From: Takakia lepidozioides
Taxonomy: Eukaryota; Streptophyta; Takakiopsida; Takakiales; Takakiaceae
Direction: 5' to 3'
Assembly (NCBI GenBank): GCA_030704615.1
Contig: CM060732.1
Coordinates: 47,661,053 to 47,725,052, forward strand
DNA: 64,000 nucleotides
The translations under genes and the position numbers were made by a program. Shown in pieces: positions 12,031 through 23,711 of this stretch. Under the pieces are notes generated by a model that did no database searches, was not told the DNA's origin, and saw only the letters and a program-made list of their open reading frames with translations. Within the stretch, counting starts at the first letter, position 1; every line of letters begins with the position of its first letter.

Positions 12031-12639
12031 CTTAGGCCCTAGGCTCCCATAGGCTCTCATCTGGGATTAACACTATTCTACAAACAATCCTGGACACATA
12101 GAGAGGTATCCTCAAAATGGGTCGGAGACCTCCGGTCTCCTTACCAATGGGTGACTAATCCAAATCAACCTTTTCAGGTCATGTTCATAACTGATGCCAT
12201 GCGCTCAATGCTCACAGGGTTTGCCTTAATCCTGGCTCATCCCTTCACTAGTACCCTCTCGCTGCACTCAAACCACATTGTCACTATACCAAGTACAAAT
12301 ATCCTCCCTGCCGGCATCTGCCATCGGAACTCCTAGTTTAAAGACTTTAATCCCTCCCTCCTATCCTCCAGTGGCTGGTGGCAGGCACCTTTGTATGGGT
12401 TAATACTAGAAGAAAAACACAGAATAACCACTAGCCCTTTAACCACTACTGTCTTTTCCCACTCTATAAACCACTAGTAACCACTTGCCAGTGGTTAATC
12501 CCGATGAAATGCCACGGTGGCATCACAGACAGTGGTTGGAAGTGGTTTCAACCACTCAGTAGTCCACGTGTAATATTTTTTTTTTTTTTTGTATTTGATA
12601 ATATATTTTAATAAATAAATATAATATTCCACGTGGACG

Positions 12640-13345
12640 AGTGCAGTGGTACATTGTGAGTGGTTATAGACACCTCAGTGATGGGAAGTGGTTGAACCAC
12701 TTGCTACTCCACGTGTAATAATTCAAATTTATTTATGATTTATGATTTGAAAATCTATTTTAATTAATATAATATAATATTCCACGTGGACGGGGACAAT
12801 GCACGTTGACCTTGAGTGGTTAAAGACACCTCATTGATTTGTACCACTTTGACAGTGGTGGAGAGTGGGTGGTGAAAGATACTACAATAATTGGAACCAC
12901 TATTCTAGAGGTCGCTCATGAGTGGTTGCCTACACAACAGTGATTGGTACCACTTTAGTGGTGATACATGAAAAACTTTAAGTGGTTTGTGCACCTGTGA
13001 CAAACTTTGAAAAACAAACAAGTGTCTAGACCATTGTAGGGTGATGCTATTGAACAAATGGTTCCAACAAAAAACTTCATTCTAAATCTGAAACATATTC
13101 GTCACCCTCTGAATCACTTTCCTCAACTGGAATAGCGGTTGGTTGTACAAATGCCGCTTAAATGCAGGTAGCCAACATAGCCAGGTCTTCAGTCTTTCAT
13201 GTTAGTTCTAGAATGTTATGTGGTTAAACACACCTCAGTGATTAGTACCACTTGGACAGTGGTACATAGTGAGTGGTTAAAGACACCGCAGTGATTGGTA
13301 TCACTTGGACGGTGGTAGATTGTGAGTGGTTAAAGACACCTCAGT
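12640..13345 (+). repeat. Imperfect ~55-bp tandem/dispersed repeat units
   Basis: Copies of a unit beginning GTGGTTAAAGACACCTCAGT and continuing GATTGGTACCACTTGGACAG recur near 12658, 12817, 13219, 13274 and 13328. Three lie in tandem at 13219-13345 with a period of about 55 bp. Each carries AGTGGT and ACCACT in opposite orientations, so a unit can fold on itself. They probably belong to the surrounding transposon's subterminal region. Confidence 0.7.
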
Positions 13346-13625
13346 GACTGGTACCACTCTTGTGGTGATACATGAAAATGTTTAAGAGGTTTGTGCACAT
13401 ATGGCAGACTTTAAAAAACATACAAGTGTCCAAATCATTGTAGGATGATGCTATTGAACAGATGGTTCCAAACAATCAACTTTATTTTGAATCTGAATCA
13501 CAGTATTCATTCTCTGAAACACTTTCCTCAACTGGAACAATGTTTGGTCATACAAAGCTAGCTTGAAATATGGTAGATAACATAGCCAACACTTCTCCAC
13601 TTAAAACCATGGCACCATCTAATGA
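12920..13625. repeat. Tandem duplication of ~405 bp
   Basis: The sequence at about 12920-13195 recurs at about 13325-13600. The CATTGTAGGGTGATGCTATT segment at 13032 matches that at 13437, and TTTCCTCAACTGGAA at 13119 matches 13524. Corresponding points are 405 bp apart and roughly 80% identical by eye. Both copies contain the end of the same minus-strand acidic reading frame. Confidence 0.75.
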
Positions 13626-13700
13626 CCTAGGTATGGGCTGATCTGATAAGGTAGAGGGTGCCCGTAGACCATCAAAATTTGCATTTTCTCCAATGTCCAA
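13482..13700 (-). pseudogene. Decayed acidic reading frame (possible transposase tail)
   Basis: On the minus strand a frame runs SLDIGENANFDGLRAPSTLS, DQPIPRSLDGAMVLSGEVLA and MLSTIFQASFV, then one stop. It continues PNIVPVEESVSENEYCDSDS before the final stop at 13482-13484. The tandem copy ends at 13077-13079 with AAFVQPTAIPVEESDSEGDE and YVSDLE. That copy has its internal stop at a different codon, which suggests both descend from a coding ancestor. The acidic C-terminus and location suggest a transposon protein, but I do not recognise the family. Confidence 0.4.
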
Positions 13701-13929
13701 ACTTCAACGATGAATTTTAGAATGAAAATAAATTAAGCCAGTTCCAAAAATACAAAATTTTCAAATAATTGAACTCACTACAAGGCTTGAAAATAGTTGT
13801 TTACATTTCATTCAAATTTTTATATGTCACATCTAGTAGATAAACCTGATAATTTGTGAGCTGTAGCTCCTAGGTGTTTCCTTTTATTTTTTATTTTAAA
13901 AAAATAGATAATCTAATATACTTTGGAAA

Positions 13930-15001
13930 AATCTATAGACTTTTTGCAAGAGCCCAAAAATGAGGTGTAGGTGGGTAGCATTGTAAGCCCTGAAGCTACC
14001 CCCCCCAAAAACTACGTCAAAGTTTCATATGACCCAGATATGGCCAAACATGCATTACATAATTTAAATTTGGTCATATTAATTAGTTCATTTTGGCTTG
14101 CTTTTATCGATTTCTACTACCACTTCATAACAAAAATTAACATTGTACTCATTACAATAAAGTGAAATTCTCATACTGTACCACATATAAAAAGGACGTA
14201 GCAGGATTTGAGCCCCAAACCACTCGGGTAACAAAAAGTGTACTATCCAAACAAAATTCAAAATAATTTTCAAAATAGATTTAGGGTTGCGGAGTTGTGT
14301 GCTGAATGATGAGTTTTGGTCGTTTTTCTTTGTTTGTGTCATGGGATGATTTGCAGGTGCAGAGCTAGGGTCCGAGATGGAAGCTTGGGAGACCACCTAA
14401 TACTAGAAGAGAAACCGGCTTTTTCCACGGGTATGCCATCTCATTGGGGTGTCTCACATGTGATCCACACCCGAGGCAAGAACGGTGTGAAAACAGCCAT
14501 GAGCGTGGCGGGAGTTGGCTTAGTTTACATGGCATGTTACACATATGTGTGAAATGGGACCATAGAATTTCCACATTGTGGTGTATGGGGAGTTTGAGAA
14601 TGATGCCCTTGGAAAATGATCATGAGCTTCATGTTCATGTTTAGAAATCTGCAGGATGGGCTACTAGCAAGTGAAGAATCACCCACTGCTACACCTCATT
14701 TTCAATCTCTACATTATAAAGTCTATAATGCCCTTGGTGAAATGAGCATGGGGATCGCATTCAAAGGTGGCCCCGTTCCGTTGCAACCTATGACACAACT
14801 AGGACAAACATGCATAGGCATGATTTACACTTTTTGCCACAAATCACTTGCATCATCCTTACGTTGAACTCCTTGTTTATGTGACATGCTTGGACTTTGC
14901 ATCTCACACATCAAAGAAAAAACCAGAATATTTCGAAAAAAATCCATAGAATTTTAACAAGAGACCAAAAAGGAAACCCAGGTGTAGGTGGGTAGCATGG
15001 T
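13930..15001. repeat. Direct repeat pair ~1.0 kb apart
   Basis: The segment at 13925-13983 recurs at about 14933-15001. It reads AAAATCTATAGACTTTTTGC and then AGGTGTAGGTGGGTAGCATT; the second copy has small indels. The two bracket about 950 bp that includes a SINE-like segment. They may be an internal duplication or the edges of a nested element. Confidence 0.6.
14190..14270 (-). repeat. tRNA-derived SINE relic
   Basis: Read on the minus strand, GAGTGGTTTGGGGCTCAAAT followed by CCTGCTAC contains a degenerate RNA polymerase III B box (GGCTCAAATCC). GGATAGTACAC about 30-40 bp before it resembles an A-box region. The same core (AGTGGTTTGGGGC, then CTCA, ATC, TGCTA) recurs near 39070-39105, so this is a repeat family and not a functional tRNA gene. 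Confidence 0.4.
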
Positions 15002-15209
15002 GAGTCTCTATACAAGGTGATTTATTTTAAATTGTAAGTGGTTTCAACAACTTCATTAGCAACTCCACAATTATATTTTAAATTCATGTAAATTAAAATA
15101 TATAATGTAGTATTAGATAGAAATAGTTGTTTTAACTACTCATTTCATGACTATGAACCTTACCCAATAAATAAATTAACCAGGGCCTTTGTACCTTGTT
15201 ATGTATATA

Positions 15210-15304
15210 CGTTTTGCACCCTAACATATATATATAGCTAAAAATACCTTCACATAATTACATGGACCATATGATTATTTTATATAATGTTAGGGTGCAA
15301 AACG
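15210..15304. repeat. Perfect 18-bp inverted repeat, 59-bp loop
   Basis: CGTTTTGCACCCTAACAT at 15210-15227 has an exact reverse complement at 15287-15304, with TATATA tracts just inside both arms. The structure is a small hairpin or MITE-like unit. I found no target-site duplication beyond AT-rich sequence. Confidence 0.75.
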
Positions 15305-15559
15305 TTCAAAATTTTCAAAAGTTGGCTCGAATTTAGGGCTGCTAGGTCGCGGTGTGCAGGGCTGGGACTTAGCGTTTTTTGGGGTCCGGTCTTCCTAGTG
15401 CCAAACATTGTGATAGCAGGAACTCGAGGACAATGTGGTGAAGGCACCTTCTTCTTCGACCTGTTTCAGCCTGTTTTGCCTTCTCATTAGACTCGGCCCT
15501 GAATTTGCAGCACGGAGCAGAGTTGGCATGAGTTTTACCCTTCACGATGGTGGGACAAC

Positions 15560-15745
15560 AGCCATGAGTTTTCCAAGGATGCGAAGGGTTTGTTCGACGA
15601 AATGGCTGCCAAGATGTGGTGTCGTGGAATGCAATGATCGCAGTGTGGTACGAAGGCTTTGGAAACATATGAGGAAATGATGTCGGACAGGTTGAATCCT
15701 AACGCAGGCTGTGTTTCAATCTCTGCCTGCTCAACTGCACCGTGG
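15560..15745 (+). pseudogene. PPR protein gene fragment
   Basis: Three frames together give a PLS-type pentatricopeptide repeat: FDEMAAK, then after a +1/-1 shift DVVSWNAMIAVWYEG, then after another shift ALETYEEMMSDRLNPNAGCV and SISACST. The motif order (FDEM...DVVSWNAMIA...A...YEEM...NP...ACS) is diagnostic of plant organelle-RNA-editing PPR proteins. Only about one repeat remains and it is frameshifted, so it is a non-functional fragment. It lies inside a transposon-rich block, probably as a captured or retroposed piece. Confidence 0.7.
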
Positions 15746-16377
15746 TGGTTCTCATTGACTAATCCGACATTACCAAACTACAGACACAAGCACAACACAC
15801 AAGAGGTCCTCTTGGGTTCATGGTCAGTCAAATCCTCCATGGGTCATGACACAAGGTCGAGGACAATTTGGTAGCAAGAACATAACAACACTAGAAAGAA
15901 AAGCAACAATGACATAGAGACATCACTTTACAATGTTCACAAAGCCTTGTTAGGATTCTGAAGGTCTTGACATCAAAGTTTGGTTGTAGTATGGTCCATC
16001 TGTTCACACACTGTTCTTAGCCTAATTTATCTATGTGAATGGTCACACAAAAGTCTACACCAACATTTACAAGTAGCCAGATGCAAGTCACCTCCATCAT
16101 GCGTGGCATCGACCACTCACATTCCTCTCTTGCTACACAGTATTGACCCCAGGCAATAGCTCAAATCTCATTTTTTTTTTTTTTTTTTTGCTTTCTCGCT
16201 GTTTCTCAATGTGACTGCATTTCACTACCACCTGTTCCTCCTTCCCTTTTGCTTTCTGGTCATTAGTGTTAGCTACACTAAAGGAAAAGGGAGAGAGGGG
16301 GGGGGGGGATGTACTCATAAGACGTTAATTGCCATGGCCATAGACATGGAAACAGTAGCGGCAACAACATGGTGGGG

Positions 16378-16600
16378 GAGGAAAGAGGTGCTAGTTGGTA
16401 ACCGAGAACTTATGACAGAGTTTGGCATTGAGATCTCAGTAGATGCCTGTGATATCTTGTAAGAAACTGAGACTCTCCCAAGAATAGGCCCTGAAGCTAT
16501 TGCTATAAAACCTGAAGCAGCTGCTTTGAGGTTCGCTACACCTCTTTGTGTTGAACTAAGTCCATTGAAGACATTTCTATTGATTTAGAGGCAATTCTAG
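16378..16600 (+). pseudogene. P1B copper-ATPase (HMA5/RAN1-like) fragment
   Basis: The plus strand reads KEVLVGNRELMTEFGIEISV and DACDIL, then a stop (16460-16462), then ETETLPRIG. A diverged piece with IKPEAAALRF follows. VLVGNRxLM followed by a short helix and xETExL is the nucleotide-binding-domain segment of heavy-metal P-type ATPases, just before the VxxxIxxxVAGxxxVxDxxKPEA region. The conserved DPVKPEA part survives only as IKPEAA. It is too short and broken to be functional. It sits about 650 bp from a PPR fragment in the same block. Confidence 0.6.
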
Positions 16601-16952
16601 GGCTTGAAGTGAAGTTTAAGTTAGGTGCAGGAGAACCATATGCGATAGGTTTTTTTTGTTCTAATCATGGTCGTTACAGACTCATGAGTTTGTGCATTGT
16701 AAGGGACGGTTTTGAGATATTGTCTTAATACAATGTCACGCGCTCTTCATCATGTTTATTTCTTTTCGTGCTTTGATGGGATGGTCTGTACGTTCTCTAG
16801 TCTCAATCACATCCGCAAGATCAGTGGCTATGTGCAAGGGGATTGTGTTGATTGCAATGTTGTAGTAGGGCCATCGTAGCATCTGTGCTGCTTTTCGGAG
16901 ACAATAGGAATAGTATTGCACATGTATGAACTACAAGTTGTAGCCCCTAAGT

Positions 16953-17491
16953 CACTACAACCACTACGAGTGCCTGGTTCCCAACCCACAGTCGATGTAT
17001 ATTACTAGTGAAGTAGTGCATTTAAAACCTCCAGGTGCATCTATCACTTCAACACTCTAGTTGTCGACTTCACTTGCAAGTCGTAAAGGCAACCAACATT
17101 TATTGCGCCACGCGGTGTGGCCTTAGGCCTGCACGTGGCCACATCCATGATAGAGAACACGTGGCGTTTTGACGCATGGCCACGCGGCTGTATTTCCAGC
17201 ATCGTCGTTGTGGGGAATCGCCCCCCCCCCATCAAAAGTCCACTTGGTCGAGGTCCAAGATTCAGTCAACGCCGCGCACGGCGCTGCCACGTGGCCCCAC
17301 CCCAAAAACAATTGAGCTGTAGTTGGCGGAACGACTGACCGAAACCACTCCGACCACATCATGACTGAAACGACTGGGCTGTCCGAAGAGACTAGTCTGT
17401 TGGCACTCTGAGTTGCCCAATCGTTTTTTGTCTGCAACGACTCACTTTGTAGTCGTTTCGCCAGTCGTTAAATCGACGATTCCTTGTAGTG
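16953..17491. mobile_element. Possible small non-autonomous CACTA-like element
   Basis: The right end is GTAGTG at 17491, whose reverse complement reads CACTACAAGGAATCGTCGAT. A candidate left end CACTACAACCACTACGAG starts at 16953. Between them AGTCG/CGACT motifs recur near both ends (17050-17090; 17385-17470), like subterminal repeats. The first eight bases match exactly, but the 3-bp flanks differ (AGT and GCT), so the pairing is uncertain. A homopolymer C tract lies at about 17221-17230. Confidence 0.35.
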
Positions 17492-19785
17492 GCTGTCGAC
17501 GTTTTTCTGATTGATTTTTTACATTAGTGAGTGGTTTACATTCAATTTTCAACCAAAACGACCTTATCATGACGCATACACATTGGGCATCCCCTCATGT
17601 CGTAGACTAGAGAGTGGCTTATAAACTTTGGGAAACAAACTATTCAAAACTCAAAAGAGGGAAGAAGCTACTCAGTGTAGTATTGGACTAACTTGGGGTA
17701 GCTTCCTCGATGTTTGCGCTACAATATCCGCGGTTTTTACCATGGTCTATATCATGGCGACATATTATCGTTTGGAAGGCCTTGGAGAGTCATAATGTAA
17801 TTTCTTCTTCAGGTTTATAGGTATTTTGGAAGGTTGTTTTTTAGGGTTGTCTTGAGGATGTGCTCTCCACGCCATTGCCATTGCCACTTACATGATATGT
17901 TGGAGTTGCCTTACAGTGCAGGGGTCACTTCTTGGTCACAGACCTTGTGGGAAATGCAGGTGAGAATGTTTGAAACAAATTATTCCAATTTTTGCAATTG
18001 AATAAGCTATTGCTGATTTGTGAGCTGTCCCTTTTTTGAGGAAAAAGAAAAAGAAAAAAGAAGCTAGGTGATGCCCAATCTACTATTGAACATTGAGTAG
18101 TGGGTGTCAAACATGTTTTTGGCCATGAAGAATAGCCAATTGAGAATGATGTAACCGTTCATCCATCTTTGAAAACCCCATTGCACATTTTGACGGTTTA
18201 TATCCTCACCATTTCACCAATTTCATTCACTGGTCATCTCAAAAACCTAGTCGGGATTCATCCTGATGACACTTGTACTTTACCTTACCTTATTTTACTT
18301 CTGGAATAACCGGCAGTTGTCATGACCCCAAAAAGCATGTTTGAAACCCACTAGTGAGCATTCAGCCTCACCTATTTTGGTGGTTATGCTTCCAGGATAG
18401 GCACAGCACTTTGACGTGGTTGTTGACTGTGAAGGGGCAGGTATACTTCACATATTGATCTGGGTTCCATGACCATGCGATGGAAATCTAATCAAGGCCT
18501 GTTTCTGATTCCATTACAGAGCTCAGCAGGTGTTGACTGAAAGAAATTCTATCCTTTCCCAAATAGTTGTACTAGCCTGCAGCATGCAAGGGGCTCCCAG
18601 TCACAAACTCATCAGGCCTCCTCTGGCAAGACTCTGGTCACCACGGACTGTCCTATCATCATCAATATTGGAAGACCTTCCAACCACTTGTTACATATGC
18701 CATGACCCTCGAACAGATTGCACTCAATCTTGAGAATCTCTGATTCTCCTTTATGTAAATCCCAAACTTTGGTTCATGACTTGCAGAAACAATTCTTGCA
18801 GTTGCTATGAATTTCAATGACCAAGTCTGCACTCAAGACAGAAGCAGCTTGGATTGTTTTGCTCGCCCTCCCTCCTCCTGAAATTATTAGTATCTGAAGT
18901 TGTCCTGTACAGTGTAGGGTGAAAAAATACCACTGATTTTGGAGCCTGAGGAAGATTATGAGATGGCCATTCTTGCAGTGGTCGCAGTCCCAGCCATTAG
19001 TATCAGCCCGCCAAAAAGTTGGGATAGCGACAAAGAATAGGAAGAAAAAGGCTATTTTCCCAGTGATAAGTGGATGATAGGCAAGCCATCGTTTTTTACA
19101 TGCAATCTCACAATAACCCACACTGAGTGCCTATGACAAGCACACACAGTAGACGTTGAATGCGTTACCATGGAACCATGAAGCTTGAATCCTTCCCTTG
19201 TCTACAAAACCATGACTAGTCACGTAACACCGAATATATAGGTTTCCCCAACCCCCACAGCTTGTACATCTAGTTATATGCATGATGCTGACTCAACACT
19301 GGAACCATACAGAAACCCAACAAACTGGCTTCCAGAAATAAAGACAACCTCAATATAAGCATTTAAGATATAAGGTCTCACAAATAGCCATTAAGATGAC
19401 TTGAGTCCTACAGAGTAGCTAAACAAACCATTCCTGTACCTTGTGTTGGAGTAAATTGGACATGGCCAGCTTTCACACCTGCCTAATAGGAGCTAGCTTG
19501 GAGATTTTTTGTTGAAAAAGAAAACCAGAAAACAGGGAAAGACAAGTAATGGTGCTAAAAAACCCCTTCACATAAAACCTTGTGCAATAACCTGGTGAAC
19601 TCGCAGTAGCCAAACTCACCAATAACATGCTCAACAGTCCAACAAAAGACTTCATTTTAGTTTTCACCTAGCGAACACATCTGAGAAACAAGTTATTGGA
19701 GTGCAGCATAACCCGGTGTATGCAGTAGTACTGACATTTCAAAGAGGTCTTTCTGACTGGGCCATGCGTGCAAGTGCATCTCTAT
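17492..19785. other. Unassigned intergenic DNA
   Basis: No recognisable gene, RNA or transposon in this 2.3 kb. Its right-hand part should contain the 3' UTR of the minus-strand E2 gene that ends at 19786. Confidence 0.4.
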
Positions 19786-21929
19786 TCACACTTTATCATC
19801 GTGGAACCACCAGCGAGTCTCCTTGGGAGACCTGCCATTCCGACAATTTCGAACGTATCGATCATCGTCCGGTGGTCTTGCCTGTTGGAAAAAGATTTAA
19901 GGCCATGAGAAACCCACTTAATGGGCAGTAGCAGGTGGTCAACCATACGGCCCCACAGTGAACAGGGGTTACATCCCAGCATCTAGACAAGCAAACCATT
20001 AGATGTTACAGAGTACATATCATTCCTTTTGCACCAGGGAAACAACATACATTAGCCCAGACAGTGATGGTTGTGGATGGTAACCAAACAAGCAGAAAAC
20101 GATGAAAGCTTAGGTTGCAGAAACTACAAACTCCAGTAGAATGATGACAAAATACCTTGACTGTTGAACTGGACAGCATCGAGAGAATGCTGATGCAGAT
20201 GGAACTGACAGTCATTGCTGGTGACCAGGAGTCATACAAGATATCTGTTCAAGCACATCAATAACAAGCACTAGAGGCTCAGAATAAGGAATGAACCTAA
20301 TCGAACCTGGGCTCTGAATAACTCGTGCCTGTGTGTGTATACCCGCAACTAGTCATAATGGCCCAACCACATGTATGCACAATTAACCCAGTGCAGTGCT
20401 CATATTGGACAATGGGTAGGTGCCCCAGAGACACACCTCAACTTTCATAATTTATGAGGTCATTGCCTGCACTAGTTTGGAAAGCTGCTCTTGAAACTGC
20501 TAACACTCATGGAAACATCCTATCAGGGTACCCACACCAGCATGAAATCAGAGGCACACAAAATTGATAAACTAGGCCAGCCTCCAAAAAGGTACACCTT
20601 AACAATGTTCAATTGGGGCACACAGTAAATGCAGATCTTGAATGAAGGCTAATTGAGGCACCATCATCCTTTTAGGAACACTGCCTACTATGCAACCACC
20701 TAAAACCTAGTCACCTGCTGGTGACGAACAACAGCAAAAAAGGTTATACTGCAAGACATTGAAGCAGACAGGGTACATTGCAACCAGAAAAACACAGCAC
20801 CTGTCAGATAACATATCGAAAAGGAAGACAGCATAGTAGTGGAAACACATACCGAGACAAATGTGCCCATTGCTGTAGATGTGAGGATGCTGCGGAGGTA
20901 TTTGCATGAAAATAACCTGCGAGACGGAATATCAGCATTGTGTTTGAAGCACTGAGACAAGTGATTGTATGTACTTAATGTGGCAGAGCCTCCCCAGTTC
21001 AATTATCTAACAACTGACTGTCCACATCCCTCAAAGAGCAAGCTGACCTGCACATACTTCATACTCCAGACCGCATGTCATCCCTACCCTAAACATGTCT
21101 ACTCCTGCGAGCAGACCTGCAATTCCTATTTCCCCACAAAGGAGACAATGAAACATCTTCCCTGGCACAAGGAGCACATGGAGGTTGCGAAACAGCAATT
21201 AACCTAGTTGGTCTTCAACGTGAACTCAACCACAAGTACATCCATGAGTTGAATCCTCTTCCTACCTGAGGAGCTTCCATTGGGTAATGCTCAGGAAAAT
21301 CAACTTGAAGATGGAACTGCTCTGCTTCGTACAGAGTGCCAGGGGCTCCATGTACCTCAATTATCCATCTGCCAACAGAGTACTTAGTTACTCTCAAACC
21401 TTTGACCTAAAACAAACCCTTGGCAATGTAAGCATACTACAGAGCATCCAGAATTCAACAGAACTTCCGACAAAGGCAAGGTTCAGGCCCCTTCATACCT
21501 TTGCAGATTATCTGTAACTTTGTGCTTGAATCCACAGGGGGGGTTTAGTTGCCACTCCGTCAACTCTTTCTGCAAGCGATTCGCAGCAATCCTACTGAGA
21601 CTCTGCAAATCTCGTTCACATGTTTCGTCAGTTCACAGGAAGCGATCACTCACAGGCCGAAGTTATCCCGAAGGATCTTCCACATGTTTCTGTCCAAATG
21701 CCGGGATCTCTTACCCTTCACTATGAGGAAATCCATAACCTAGCATCTCATGGATCTCCTCTATGAAACATCTTGAAACACATCGCTCTTCCTAGCAGAC
21801 AACGAATGCGATCCTAAGCAAACCCAAATCCGTCAAAATTCAGTCCGGAGCTGTGGCAATCTAAGCATCGGCAAACAGGCCTGACCCATGTATGACCTTT
21901 TCTTTCTGGCCATATCCGGAGGAGCTCAT
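19786..21929 (-). CDS. Ubiquitin-conjugating enzyme E2, UBC16/UBE2W type
   Basis: Minus-strand exons 21897-21929, 21499-21602, 21266-21368, 20853-20916, 20156-20244 and 19786-19881 all join in frame by GT-AG introns and give 162 aa. Arabidopsis UBC16 has 161. The protein starts MSSSGYGQKEK and continues SLSRIAANRLQKELTEWQLN, CGFKHKVTDNLQRW and QVDFPEHYPMEAPQ. HPHIYSNGHICLD carries the catalytic cysteine (C100). The last part is YDSWSPAMTVSSICISILSM and a C-terminus ending ETRWWFHDDKV. The usual E2 HPN motif is replaced by HPH, as in the UBE2W family. Members of that family can ubiquitinate protein N-termini in animals; a matching role in plants is not shown by the sequence. The first coding exon is only 33 bp. 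The family call is very secure. Confidence 0.95.
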
Positions 21930-23711
21930 GGTAGCACTATTGAATTGCGCGGGGTATGGGCCACCAATTCCACTTCCGCTCTTCCTTCACCCTGCTACCT
22001 CCGATTCCACACTGGCAAGCAAGCTTCCGGGGTTTGATTAGATAAAGCACAAGCAGGAATTGGGTGCCAGAGCACGTGGTATCTTCGATTGCAGATTCAC
22101 ATACATGGGTTGCTTCTGGTTCCCTTGCACAATATCCAGCCTGGGAATTTGAGCCATGCCCTGCACAACATCACAATGCACTTTGACCGGTAGACTCCAG
22201 TTTACAGCCACGCTCTTCCTTCCCTTTTTTTGTGCTCTGCAAGTGCCCAGCTGTTGCCTCCCGGAAGGCCAGAGGCCACCACCCTTCCAAACCACTGTGC
22301 AGCTTGCCCGGGGCAGGATGGGCAGGAACCAAAACTGTTGGCCATCGCCTTTCATCTCCGGGCAGACAAGAAATACCCTGTAGGGCAACCCCCTGATCTT
22401 CGGATCAGCCTCGAACTTACCCACTCAGGAGTTACTGTTGGTAGTGTGGGGGGTTGTGGATGTGGGACTGCTTGCTTGGCTATGGCCGGAGGTTCCAGGG
22501 TTGGGCTTTCCTTGGTGAGGAAACTTGGTGAAGGGCTGCAATTGGGGTGTGTGTGCTGTGGTGGTGAAGGATCTTCCCAGCTTCTTCAAGAGGGTAAGCT
22601 TCCCCGCAGATGGGCAACAACTCAGAATTTGGAAGGGGGATCAAAGGTATGTCTGCATCCAGGGTGAAGAACATTCCTCATCGGCCTTTGATTGAGAGAG
22701 GCCTTAGACTTTGTGGATAAACACATTTTGGATGTTTTTCTAGGACGCTCCTTCCGCACAGCAAAAGCATGGGGAAAACCAATCAGCCAGAACACAAACC
22801 TCACATCCAGAGAGAACAAGAGAGAATAAACTTGTGCAATCTGTGCTTAACTTGGAGAGAGAGAGAGGGCATGGCCTGATTTTTGAAGCAATTAACAAGC
22901 TTTGTTCTCGTCTGTCCCACCTGTCCAATTGCTCAGAATGTTCTATAATCTGCAGCTGATTTGTTTGGTGAAATGACCTAGATCAACCTATGGATCACGC
23001 CATAAATGGAGTTGTGATTACTCATGTTCCAATGCGTACTTTGATCTGCTTAGAACTGCACCTAACCACTGTTGAGCCTGCTGTGATCCACTCTACACAA
23101 ACCAAGTCCCACTCAGTCAGGATTGAAGATATGAAGGCTTCAGGTTACTTGCTTGCTCTTTCCTCCTCCCTACCTTTCTTCCCAGTTTTCCTGCAGAGAT
23201 TGGAGGGCCAAGATTCTTCTCTTTCCCATTGCAATAAGCAAGAGAAATCTGAATTTGTAGCCATGCCGTGACACCAACATCCTAGAGAGAACCTCACTTT
23301 CTGGCTGGAGTGGCTGGCAACCCACCTGTGGACCCAATCCCTTGAAGCTGTGGACCTTCACATAGATCCAAAAGTGTTATGGAGCGAATACAGAGACTTT
23401 CATTTTGAGAAAAATCCGTTGCGCTTTAGGCAAGATCTGGCAAGTGTAAATTCCTCAGTATGTCATAGAATGCTTACATGATGCTTTATGAGCAAATGTG
23501 GTGCGTTTTGCAGCAAATACTTGGCCAACCAAGGCAGACTGCTCATCCAATAACCGTCAACTAATCCCCAAACTTTACTGACAGACTGTTTTGGTGCACA
23601 TAGCAATGATACACCCAAACAGGTCTTTGCACTTCCCCATTGACCCTCCTTTCTCCTGATGATGCGGAGTCCACATACCTGAAGAATGCTGCTAAGAGGG
23701 GCACATCTTGA
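21930..23711. other. E2 upstream region / THO6 downstream region
   Basis: This 1.8 kb separates two minus-strand genes. It holds the promoter of the E2 gene and the 3' UTR of THO6. Open frames at 22038-22424 and 22230-22667 have no family resemblance and lie on opposite strands of one GC-richer stretch. A GA-rich tract lies at 22855-22870. Confidence 0.4.

Larger units (their letters stand above)
12404..15180 (+). mobile_element. CACTA-like DNA transposon end with subterminal repeats
   Basis: At 12404 TACTAGAAGAAAAACAC resembles the plant CACTA terminus (CACTA, then AGAAAAA). It is followed at once by many direct and inverted copies of AACCACT/AGTGGTT (12420-13380), the arrangement of CACTA subterminal repeats. 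Internal units of about 55 bp and 405 bp are duplicated. A diverged copy of the AGTGGTTTCAAC...CACGTG...TAATATT unit recurs near 15030-15140, so related sequence extends at least that far. I could not find a matching right terminus or a 3-bp target duplication, so the span is tentative. Confidence 0.45.

Noticed and set aside
13768-13780. CACTACAAGG as a left CACTA terminus
   Set aside because: It matches the right terminus at 17491 for 10 bases, but the flanks (ACT and GCT) differ and the interval would cut through the other repeat structure; it may be chance.
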